Shown here: positions 36,401 through 47,155 of the stretch, piece after piece
How positions within the stretch are numbered: the stretch's first letter is position 1
How the letters are laid out: each line of letters starts with the position of its first letter
Origin: Geosiphon pyriformis
Taxonomy: Eukaryota; Glomeromycota; Glomeromycetes; Archaeosporales; Geosiphonaceae
Assembly: GCA_016748015.1 (NCBI GenBank)
Contig: JAAOMT010000009.1
Span: forward strand, 2,030,200-2,094,199
Direction: 5' to 3'
Length of the DNA: 64,000 nt
Notes under the pieces: model-generated
Seen by the model: the letters and a program-made list of their open reading frames with translations, nothing else
What the model was told of the DNA's origin: nothing
Databases searched by the model: none
Made by a program: the position numbers and the translations under genes

Positions 36401-38590
36401 TAATTTAATTAAAATTGAATGGTTATTAAAATAAGCAAAGATTTTAGCATATATTAGTTTAAAACACTTAATTGATTGATTGGTTCAAATATGTTTTTTT
36501 TCAAAAATTTTAAGATATAATCCAAAAATTAAAAATTCCGGAAATGCCGTTTTGTTATTTTGCTCTTTAATAGTAATTATGTAAAAGTTATTTTTTAAAT
36601 AATACTTAGTTGAATATATAAATTTGAATGAATTGGTTTTTTTTTCATTTGTATTTTTATTTATTTATTTATTTTACAGGTTTTAAAGTTACCTGGAAAA
36701 TGAGTAGTTTTGATTAAGTTTCTTCATGAATGATTGTATAAATAAAAAAATTTTTATTTGTTTTATGTAATAAGAGGATTTTGTGAATAATTGAGAATCT
36801 ACCAAGATAGAAATAAAAAATACCTTTTAGCTGAAGTTGTCAATTTCTTTGAGAATATATCATTATAGTGAAAAAAAATTTTGACTACACTTTTTTTCTT
36901 TTAACTAAATGGTAAATTTGTTTATAAAACTCGAGTTTTAATAAAATGATAATAAATTCCAAGTTGAAACCAAAGAAATATATATTAAGAATAAGGATTA
37001 CAAGTGAATATTTATGCTAAATGAAACAGCCGTTTCATTTAGCATTCAGAATTTTGCATATTTTTATTGAATTTAAAAATTGTTGGAAAATAAATATTTT
37101 AATTGAAAACTAAAAATACAGTTTAAAATATTTGATTTCCTAAATTTAAGGAAAATTAGTAAATTAAAAACTTTTTTTTATTTTTAAACATCTTTATAAT
37201 AATTCGTTTTGACAAAAAAAATTTAACTTTATATTGTTAATCTCATCTAAGAAAAAAGAGCGAAAAGAACGTAAATAATCATATGCAAAGATTCAAAAAT
37301 CATTATTGACTAATCAATAAATATATAATGTTAAAAATTAATGGATAAAGAATTGGTACCAAAATTGGTCATCAACTTGTTTATATTTTTTCTTTCCAAA
37401 TATTATTTAAATTAATCATAAAAAAAATATATTTCCTGTTTAGGGAAAAAAACCAAGAACCCATTCAAGAAATGGCAACAATGATTTCTTGTTCAAGCAG
37501 ATAAAAAAGTTGATTTTTTTTCTTAACTAAAAAAGCTACTCAATGGCAGTTTCTTATTTATGCATTACACAGTTTAATCTACCCTTTTTTAAAATCTCCA
37601 GATCTTTCCTAAAATTTAACTACATGAAGCAAGGGATAGCTTCATCTTTTTCAACTGCCCTTATAGCAAACTTGAAGATTATGTTTTCACCTGATTCAAA
37701 CGATATGCACTATATAGTTTTATGTTACAGTAAATATAACACATTAATACCCGTGTTTCTAACATTTTAAGACTCGCTTTTCAGATGAGGTTTCAGCAAA
37801 AAACATCAAAATTATTAGACATTAATTTCGTATTTATCCGAAATTGATTAATTTTTATTCATCGCTATTCCCTGATGTTATATAATTAGCTTTTTTCTTT
37901 CGAAACAAGTATTTCAAAATTGAGATGTTTTAGACTTAACTTGTTTTAGACTCCCGGACCTAAAAGATTGTTTAGTTGATTTGACGCAGTTCAACGTTCC
38001 ACCAAACACACTTAGTTCAATTGGATGAAACTAACCTCTTCATGTTGTTCAAAAATAATTTTATATTCAAAAAAATCCTTTGTCTAATTTCCAAAAAAAT
38101 ATGCTGTGTATTTAATGTGCCATATCACGAGAAAATGAATAAATTTAATTTCCTGTTTGCAAATAAAACCTTCTTTTAAGGATTTTCGTTGTCTTTCATA
38201 AATTAATTTATCATCGGAAGACAAGTCGAGTTCTCGTATAGACTTTCTTATGAAAGTTCGTCACGAATCCTTGATAGATTGACTTTTTACCAAAAAATTA
38301 ACACCTTTACAAAGTGATATAAAGATAAATTTCTAGTTTGTCAAAATTGTATCAACCCATCGAATTGACAATTTCCTTGTATTATTTGGTAAAATAAGTT
38401 TTATTTTTTTAGACGTAGAATGGTTTGCACAAATAAATTTTAAATACTTGACATTTTTCTCCAACACCGAATTGTGAATATTTGTTTCTTTCCCGAAATT
38501 TAGTATTCTTTTCAAAGAGGATTATTGGCATTCATTCCTGTATTAAATATTTTCTACCACCCACCACACAACCTTCAAAAAGTACTAAAT
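33410..38590. other. Large gene-poor AT-rich region
   Basis: Lies between the divergent RBR genes 2 and 3. The part from about 35000 to 37500 is extremely AT-rich. Short frames (for example near 37543-37770) lack recognisable motifs. No transposon ends were spotted. Confidence 0.45.
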
Positions 38591-41319
38591 ATGAATCAAA
38601 GTCAAATCAGATATTCAAGCATTCCGTTTCTTCAACCCCAAGATTATGCTTCCGTATCCACAACAGACATTTTTAACAATCAGTTTTTCAATGACTCTAT
38701 GGACTATCCTCCTCCAACTCATGAACTTGCAATCAAAAAATCACCCTTACAAGACGTTCTGGACGATAATTGTTGTGATCAAACAACTACTAGAATTTCC
38801 TCGAATATCCAATGCCACAAATGTCATGAACACATCCCATGGACCAAGTTCATCCCAGCTACCGCGAAATGTACCAATAAATGCAATGTGTGCCCGGCTT
38901 GTATTAAAAAGCATATTGAATATGAGGTGATGGTGAGGAAGACTGGGATAATTTGGTGTCCAGCTGGAAATGAGTGTCGCGGTTTTATGACTGAGCAAGA
39001 TGTGCAATTATTTGCGAGTAACGAAGTCTTTAAAAGGTATTTTTTTGGATGATCGCTGATTTATAGCTGTAAACAGAATTTTTTTTAATCAATCATTCAG
39101 CCTTTTAATTTTCGAAATGAAATGTTTTCTGAATGGATTTATAGGTTCCAGCAATTAGTGATTCCTGAAATTCGGTCAGAGACTAAATCTATAGACGTCA
39201 AAGATGCTGCCAATGTGGAAAAAGAGACTTTTTCTGAAATACCAGGGTTCAAATGGTGTCCAAATCCAGCATGCGAATCTGGACAAATCCACGAAGATGG
39301 AGGTAGCACTTTAAATAAAATTTATTTGATTGTTTTTACACCAAACACAAGATCGAGTAAAAAAAGTGAAAATTTTTGCGGCTACTTTTCGATTTCAAGA
39401 AAAATCCCCGATCATGACATGTTTTTTATGTGGTCAGAGATCATGCATAATTCATGATCAAAGAATCGAGAGCGGTCATCCTTGCGGTAAATGCATTTCG
39501 CATTATAGGACATCGATGGGAGAATATCCGCAACCAATCCAAACTCAAAGTGGGATAGAAAATTCTACCTCGGCAGTTCAAATTTCCACAGTGAGAAACT
39601 CTCCTTTGTATACATCGCCAATGACATCAAAAACCTCTCAAAGACCGTCATCAACAAGCTGGTTTCCATTCGAGATTAGGGAAATCTTTGACAGCATAAA
39701 AAAGGACAAAGGAAAATCGAAACAAACCTTTGAAAACTCTGAACTCATGTTTTGGGTGTGTCCCAATGTTGATTGTGGTATTGAACAGATTCATGAAATA
39801 AATGGTGGCTAATTTGTTTTCAATTTGGCTTATTTCTTCTGTTATTGATAGGTTTTCAAACTTACTCAAAAGTCATTTTTTTAACATAATTTAGAATCAT
39901 CCTTTTCAACATGCAAACAGTGCCGTGAAATTTCCTGTGTCTTACATAATCGGGTTATTGGGAATATCTCAGCTTGTGTTGATTGTGATAGCGATTTTGT
40001 AAAAAGACTAATGGAGGAGCAAGGAAGTCAATACGCATCTCCAAGTGGTGATAATAGCAAAACTACAAAATTGAATAAGGGAAAAGGTCAAGCACTCCCA
40101 ATAGAAATACAATCTCAGAAATCAACCAGCTATTATGAGCAAAAAGGAAATGAACGTCTAGAACAATTTCAACAAATCAAAGCAAGCCCGGTTACACAGT
40201 TTCCTGATTACGACTTAATTGTACTCGCGCAAACCCGTGAATGCGCCATTTGTGCTGATGAATTCCCGATCAATCAATTTTTACCAGTCACTATTGAGTG
40301 CGCCCATGAAGATAATGTGTGTCGTGAGTGTGTGAGCACGCATATTAAGCACGAACTTGCAGACAAAGGCAATTTCCGGATTATTTGTCTTGGTGGTGGG
40401 GGCTGTAAAATCATTTTGCAAGCTTGTGATGTGCAACGATTTGTTGATGGTGAGACTTTGGAAAGGTGAGTTTACTTGCAGATTCATTGTTTTTTAATAT
40501 TTATTTTCAATTTTTGAAGGTTTTGAATATTTTGGATCATGATAGGTTTCATCAACTTTCTGTGAATTCGGTACTTTCCCAGATGGAAGATTTTCGATGG
40601 TGTAAAAATCCGAATTGTAAAGCTGGACAAATACATTTTGAAGCAGGTAAAAGCAATAGTTAATTTTTTCTGTCATTTATTTCGATTTTGGGATTCTGTC
40701 ATTTTTTAATAAGTTGCTCCCTTAGATTATGCACCAATCATGGTTTGTAATGCATGTGGTCAAAAATCCTGCGCTCAGCATGATATGCCAGTAAACCCAG
40801 ATGTTGGCTGCACAGAATGTGAAAAAATTCGAGCAGCATGGTTGGCTGAACAGGAAGCTAATGAACTTGCTACAAAAAGATTCTTGGAACGTGAAGAAGC
40901 TGAGGAAAGAGAACGCCAAGCTACTGAAGCCCGTGAACGTGAAGCAGCGAGACAAGAACTTTTACGACGTCAACAAGAAGAAGCTGAAGCACAGGAACGT
41001 ATTCGTCAAGAACGTGAACGTGCCGAGGAAGCAAGACGAGCTGAACAAGCTACTAATAATTTGATTCAATCGAACACAAAGGCGTGTCCTAGGTGTAAGA
41101 GTAAAATCGAAAAGAATGGCGGCTGTAATCATATGACGTGTAAAGCTCCTGGATGTGGATATGAATTTTGTTGGATGTGAGTTGAAAATTTTTTTATTCG
41201 ATGATTTTGATACTATCTTGTGGGTCGGGACCAAATTGAACGTCTTACAATTATTTTTTTTGCTTTTCAGATGTTTGGCTAGACATGGAGGGCCTCATAA
41301 TTTTCCTTGCCGACGTTAA
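38591..41319 (+). CDS. RBR-type E3 ubiquitin ligase 3
   Basis: Seven exons: 38591-39036, 39145-39302, 39400-39804, 39895-40465, 40546-40646, 40726-41176, 41271-41319; 726 residues. Domain order: a RING-like domain ([12 protein letters not shown] ... [12 protein letters not shown]), IBR ([19 protein letters not shown] ... [10 protein letters not shown]), a second IBR ([15 protein letters not shown]), RING1 ([10 protein letters not shown] ... [13 protein letters not shown]), a third IBR ([19 protein letters not shown]), a Glu/Arg helix, and RING2 with GGCNHMTC carrying the acceptor Cys. The second, fifth and sixth exons are 158, 101 and 451 nt, identical in length to those of gene 1. The last exon is shorter and different (CLARHGG ... 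HNFPC), yet keeps an H-x3-C zinc pair. In RING1 the usual CPG is CLG. Closest to gene 1, in the opposite orientation. Confidence 0.87.
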
Positions 41320-42909
41320 TTTAATGTCTCTATCGCAGTAACTTGCCCATTGTTTAAAAATGAATTTTCGGGTTGCGAGATTCTTTTTGTTACATTTTTT
41401 TTATTTCAATGTTTTTTGCTGCTGTTTAAACTTGATCCTTTTTTTTGATTTCCAGTTGGTATTATTTTAGAGTCAAATTTTTTTTATGCATTTTATAAAG
41501 ACTTGACTTAAGAATGTATATAAAAAGTATGTGCATATATGATTTTTTTACAAATAAGATTTTTTTAACCAATATAAAAATTTTATTAATTGAAATATTA
41601 ATTTTTAATGTGACAATTTTAAAAGATAACTTTGTATTGTCTAATATTTATTTGGTTCGAAAATTAGTTGTAAAATTTTTTTCAATAAAATTAAGAATAA
41701 ATTAGTAATTAAAAAATTAAAAACAATAATTTTTCATTGTGTTTTTTGATATGTGATAAGTAATTTTGATTATTTTATCTAAATTTATGTTAACTAAATT
41801 AAAAGTTTAAATTAAATACACAATTAACTAATACATAACAATTTTTGATTTTTTAGCTAAATATATAATTTAAGATTGAAATAAATACAGTTTATTAAAA
41901 CAATATCTCTTTTATTCAAATTATAATTAACATAGTATTCTTAGAATTTAATTTTTTAGTTTTTAGTTTTTAGTTTTATTAATTATTCAATTATATTTAG
42001 TTATATATATTAGCCATCTTATTTTTTAATTATTGATCTCTTTTAGAAAATACATAAAAAAAACTTTTTATAGTTATAAAAAAGTATTAATTGTTTTGAT
42101 CTTTTATTTGACACACAAATCAATTTCTTGTGACAATTTAAATTTAAGAAGTATATATTAAATAAACATTCAGTAAAAAATACAAACAATATTTGTTATT
42201 AAATTTTAAGAAGTGCCAATTGGAAACATATAATTATAGCAGCTGTATTATTTTTGTTAACCATATAAACTATTTCTTTATTTTCAAATTTTTTTAAAAA
42301 GAATAGCAACTAAAATATTTATAAAACTGTTCTTGCAAATTAAATTTCTACAAATTTAATTTGTTTTTTTAATTGAATTTTTACTTTGATTATTTGTTCT
42401 TTTTTGCTATTTATTAATGTGTTACTCTGATCCATAATAGTATTATTGAAAATTATACTTTAATTACATTAAGAACTAGTTAACTTTAAAATGATTTAAT
42501 AATTGACTTTAAAAACTCCTATTATTAAAATTGGGTGTTTTTAACAAAAATTAATTATTCTTATTGTATTTTTATTTGCCTTTTTGATTTAAATATTGTG
42601 ACCTTTCAGAAAAAAAATTATTTTAATATGGTCTTTGACTAGTTGAAAATCAAAAAAATAATGAATCATACTTAAAATAATAATGAAAAGTAAAACAATC
42701 TTTTTTTCACTCTTTGGTTTGCAACAACTAAAACTTAATTTTTAATACTATCGTATTTATTTTGTTTACAATATCTATAATACATGTATATAGTATAAAT
42801 AAGTAATTTCAAATTAAAATTTTAAAGTATTTCAAAGCACTTTAATGTCTCTTTTCCAATAGCGAATTAGAAGTTTTATAAATGAAACTATCAACTAACT
42901 ATTGTATTA
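41320..42909. other. AT-rich intergenic region
   Basis: About 1.6 kb of AT-rich sequence between RBR gene 3 and the second Tc1 element. No gene seen. Confidence 0.45.
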
Positions 42910-44164
42910 CAGTGTGTTGCAAAAAAAATTGGACAGAAAAAAATAACCATTGTGCTTTATCCAATGCACCAAAAGATATAAATTATATACCATTAGAAAG
43001 CTAAAAAGCACATGATTTTATTAAAAAAAATTCAATATGATATTCTTTCCCTCTTATTCGCAATTATCATTTCACAACGGTGTTTCATTGATTCCACTAA
43101 TCCAATTAGGGTAGATTGGAGAATATCTCGCCACTCTTCCTTCATAAACTGTTCTAATTCATCTCGATTTTTAGGCATACGCTTCTTCACATTCCTCACA
43201 ATAGCCCATAAGTTTTCAATGGAATTCAAGTCAGGACTATTAGATGGCCAAGTTATAACTTCAGACATATTCTCTTGAAGAAAGGCTTTGGCTAGACGGC
43301 TTGTGTGCTTTGGGTCATCGTCCTGTTGAAACCGCCACTCATTCCCTAATATTCCTCTTATCTCAGGTAAATGTTTACGAATAATTTCTACATAGAACTT
43401 AACATCCATTATTTGGGTAAAACAAAAAAAAATTACCTTTTTTTCTCATAAAAACCACCCCATACCATAATTTTTGTTCAATCTTTTGGTATAGCACGAA
43501 TTGGTCACTGGCCTTTATATTAACGTTTTACTGTATTTCGGAATATACAAAAAGCTGTTTTATCTGAAAAAACAGTTCTTTTCCAATTATCATTGAGACG
43601 TTCTTGAGCCCACTTTACACAATTTTCCTTCTGGAGATTGGTGAGCATTGGAGTTGCCAAAGGCAAGTCTTTTTTATATCCATGATTAATTAAATGCCTT
43701 TGGATAGTACTAGAAGAAACGTCTACATTCTTTTTTGCTAATTTTATTTTCAAAGTCCTCAAAGATATTAAAGAATCTCGACAGAGGTATTGTCTTAATA
43801 TTCGTGATGCATCTCCTTTAATTTTTCGCGGCCGACCATTTCCACCCGCATGCTCCACCATTCCTATTTTTTCGAGTTTTTTAAGGATATTATAGATAAT
43901 AGAGCATGGTACATTTGTTCGCTGTTTTATTTCAGTTGCGTCTCATATCCCTTCATTCCAAAAATGTAATACGGTTTGGCGCTGTGTTTCTTGCTTGGAA
44001 GGTAGCATTGTGCAAGAAAATTTCTAAAAAAATTATTAGTAAAACGCGCGAAAAAAATTTATCATATTTAGCCTAATTCAACCGCCACAAACTAACTAAA
44101 ATTAGTTAAACTGTATCAAGTTTTGTGATGTGCATTTTTGTCCAATTTTTTTTGCAACACACTG
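42910..44164 (-). mobile_element. Tc1/mariner element 2 with perfect inverted repeats
   Basis: The ends are CAGTGTGTTGCAAAAAAAAT and its inverse, identical over 26 bp (42910-42935 and 44139-44164), flanked by TA at 42908-42909 and 44165-44166. Length 1,255 bp. The transposase is on the minus strand and is decayed. The termini differ from those of the element at 14.8-16.0 kb, so this is a separate family. Confidence 0.93.
43032..44008 (-). pseudogene. Decayed Tc1-type DD34E transposase
   Basis: Begins MLPSKQETQRQTVLHFWNEG, then an in-frame TGA at 43943-43945. A paired helix-turn-helix follows, including KGDASRILRQYL and DVSSSTIQRHL. The first catalytic Asp is in VFSDKTAF (family: SDET). Between 43410 and 43520 there are several stops and a frame change around KIMVWGGF. 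The second Asp is in FQQDDDPKHTS and the Glu is in DLNSIENLW, 34 residues apart. The C-terminus ends at 43032. Several lesions make it non-functional. Confidence 0.9.
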
Positions 44165-44166
44165 TA

Positions 44167-44543
44167 TTTCTTTTACAATGACTTTTTGTTTTAATTTTCC
44201 TCTATTGTCATTCAGGAAGATTCGATTATTCTACAAAGGTTTTCGGGCTTCAAAATTGGTAGTTCTTGAATTGAACCCTATTCATTCCAGAGTTGAGTTC
44301 ATATCGAATCTATGTTACCAAGCTTCAGAGAATTTTCTCATAACAAAATACATGTATCACTTTTCCTGCACCCTGAAGTCACATCCGGGGAAATCCCGAA
44401 TGTGATTAGCCCAATTTTGGGACCTGACTTGAACACTTGTAGCACATAAATGGAAACCATTTATTTTATGATTGCAGCTATTGTTTTTAATTTCCCAATT
44501 AAAAATTAAAAATCGAGCCTTCACCAAATATACCATAATTGCG
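44167..44543. other. Upstream region of Sel1 gene 2
   Basis: About 380 bp between the Tc1 end and the Sel1 gene start. The element therefore inserted just upstream of the gene and could affect its promoter. No exon seen. Confidence 0.4.
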
Positions 44544-45269
44544 ATGGAAGAAACATCCACTATTGCCTCATCGCCATCTGCACACAATCCAATTCATGAA
44601 CTCACCCCAAAAGATTCTAAACTCATCAACGATGTCTTGGAACTCTACCAACAAAGCACACGAGCTGAATTTGACAGCAACGTATTACGCCGTCTCTTTT
44701 GTTTGATAGCTCAAAAAGATGAAACGCCAACCCGCGTTTTTTCTCTTTTACTCTCCCAATCTGAATTGGCAGAATATGCCAGTCTTCTTGGATTCTTTTC
44801 ACACTTCGGATTTGGTTGCCAAGGAAGTAACGCTGAAGCATTTAAATGGTACTCTTTAGCTGCTGATCATGGGGATTGTTTTGCTTTGTTACAAGTCGGT
44901 GAATGTTACGAGAAAGGATATGGCATCAGCTGTGATTACAAAAAAGCTATTCAGTGTTATAAAGAGACTGCTTTACGTGGACATCCACAAGGTGCATACA
45001 AGTTTGCTGAATCGAGGATTGGGAGGCAAAGAGATTGGTGGGTTACTGAATCAGCTCGTCGCGGTTTCTGGCCCGGTATTTTAAAATTTGTGTATTATTG
45101 TAATCGAGGGATTGGTGGTCAGATGAAAGATAAGCATTTGGCATTGAGATGGGCATTACGGTATAAAAGGGATAGCTTTGGGGGTGAGTTAAGTTATACC
45201 TTGGTTGACACCTTTAGAAATCCTGTTCCCTATCGATGTAGTATGGTGATTCCCAGATCAATAATATAA
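44544..45269 (+). CDS. Sel1-repeat protein 2
   Basis: Single exon, 241 residues from the first ATG. Sel1 repeats lie at about 85-215: YASLLGFFSHFGFGCQGSNAEAFKWY, GDCFALLQVGECYEKGYGIS and KKAIQCYKETALRGHPQGAYKFAE. These align repeat for repeat with the protein at 22.0 kb, so the two are paralogues. The N-terminal stretch (HELTPKDSKLINDVLELYQQS) is helical and of unknown role. No signal peptide or membrane span. Probably a cytoplasmic scaffold in signalling. Confidence 0.87.
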   Translation: MEETSTIASSPSAHNPIHELTPKDSKLINDVLELYQQSTRAEFDSNVLRRLFCLIAQKDETPTRVFSLLLSQSELAEYASLLGFFSHFGFGCQGSNAEAFKWYSLAADHGDCFALLQVGECYEKGYGISCDYKKAIQCYKETALRGHPQGAYKFAESRIGRQRDWWVTESARRGFWPGILKFVYYCNRGIGGQMKDKHLALRWALRYKRDSFGGELSYTLVDTFRNPVPYRCSMVIPRSII

Positions 45270-46029
45270 AGCTTTTTGTCAAAGGAATTGGTTTCTAATA
45301 TTCAAACCAGGATTTTAAGTATTACATTAAAGATATTTAAGTTTCTTATCGTTGAAGATTTGATATTTGTATATTTCAATTATAAATTCAAAATTTTATT
45401 ACAACCTTGTGAATTTTAATTATTTTTTAATTTTTATTTTCAAGTAATGTATAATTTCCCAATTCTGATTACTTGACTAATCAAAATTAACCGTTTGGAA
45501 TGAGAAAGATTTAGTCTTCAAATTCTAAGGAAAAAATTCCAAAGATTGGGTTTAAAAATGGGGAATCGAGGCTAAAATTTGACTCATGAATAAATTTATT
45601 TGTTATTAAAAACTTTTGAAACCTACCGAAAAAGCTATAATTCATTTAAGATTGATCTGAGGAAGAGCTGGTTAGCCACTACTATGATTGATACTCCTCG
45701 ATTATTTTTGGGATTTATATTTTATGTTTTGGAATACGCCATAAGTATCGAAATCAATGACCGAATAAACGAAAATTCGAATTCTCTTTTAACGAGTAAC
45801 CCATAATGAGATTCACCCAAACCCTAGAAATTAAGGTCATTTTCAAATGTTTCCTTTTCCAAAGATCCCGACAAAATAATACCCACTAATGAGAACTTAA
45901 GATTCTGAAATAAAGCTTCTCTCAAGCTTCGATCTAACAGGTCTAAACGGAATTCATGAATTAATCATCTCCTTATTAAGTTAATAACGTAAATGCAACT
46001 AACTTTCTAACCTTTTCCAATTTTGGGTT
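45270..46029. other. Intergenic region
   Basis: Between the intact Sel1 gene and the Sel1 relic. No intact gene seen; the left part of the relic may extend into it beyond recognition. Confidence 0.4.
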
Positions 46030-46220
46030 CGGGACACCACGCAATGAGGAACGGATTCAAATATTAAACTGACACCGCAGAAAGATTTTACGTTGCTTCA
46101 ATTAGAAAAATGATATGAGGCTTGATCTGAGTATAGAGCAAGTTGTTCATCTGAGTGCCCAGTATTATCAAAAGCTGCTTGAATTGGTCATTTAACCAAA
46201 GTCAAAAGAAGCTAGGTGAT
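46030..46220 (+). pseudogene. Sel1-repeat relic
   Basis: Read across frames, the plus strand gives FGFGTPRNEERIQ, then DFTLLQLEK and YEA, then QYYQK and AA-IGHL. These follow the order of the Sel1 protein at 22.0 kb (FGLGTTRSYEA, PFALIQLGECYE, KYYQKSAELGH). Several stops and shifts are present. A third, dead Sel1 copy 0.8 kb downstream of an intact one. Confidence 0.55.
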
Positions 46221-47155
46221 TATAGCGAGCGGCATCGATGGGTGAATTGAATGGTTCGAGATTACGAATTTTATCTAATCGAGACCTATTTAATAGAGAA
46301 ACAAAAAATCAGAGCCTGAAATCTTTTTAAATTTTACCACATCTGTAAGATATTTAAATAAAATAAAGGTATATATTTTCATAATACCATATCATCAAAC
46401 TTCGGATACATACCTATAGCTAGAAATCTTAGGCTTTCTAATAAATTAAATTCTCATATGCAGTTCATTCAGTACTAAAATTTTTATGATAAGAAAATTC
46501 TCTTTCGTTAGAATCCAAAAATTACCCTATTAGAATTAGGGATGGAAATTTTCGTGGTATATTTACTGATTCCTAGAGCTGGTTGTCGGAATATTTCCAT
46601 TTTTAACTATGAAGACTAAAAATATGGATGGAAAACTCACATATTATCTTCCGTGGTGGGTAATAACAGATTACCCGTGTTGAATTATTGAGCTTCCATA
46701 TAAAAATCTGCGTTCAAAAATACTAACGTCGGTAAACATTTAAAATATTTAAATAAATTTTTTTGAGTTTTTATTCAAATTATATAACGGAAAGGCCTTT
46801 GCAAAATTTCTTTCCGAAAGTTCAGAAATGAGCTCTCGGCTCGTCTTTTAAAATTGTCCAAGGTTCCAAAAAGGGATATTTTAATCGTAACCCTAGTTTC
46901 AAGGACCCGAAATTTAATGCTACATTAGATGCGAGTATCAAGAAAATGACTGACAGTGATAAATACATTTGAAATTATAAATTTTAGAATAAATATTATC
47001 ATTAGTATAAAGGAGTGGAACGGTAATCAACCCGAATGGCAGAACCATGAACCCGATTGATTGCGCTTATTAAGGAGTAGTAATTAATGAATTTGAAGGA
47101 TTTGTGGATGAGTTGACGAAATTGATGGTAAAGCTTGACAGATCATTCTACATAT
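46221..47155. other. Intergenic region
   Basis: Downstream of the large minus-strand gene. No gene or repeat recognised. Confidence 0.4.

Noticed and set aside
37543-37770. 75-residue plus-strand frame
   Set aside because: Hydrophobic, no motif, isolated in a gene-poor block.
45600-45806. 68-residue frame downstream of Sel1 gene 2
   Set aside because: No similarity to Sel1 repeats or another family that I can recognise.
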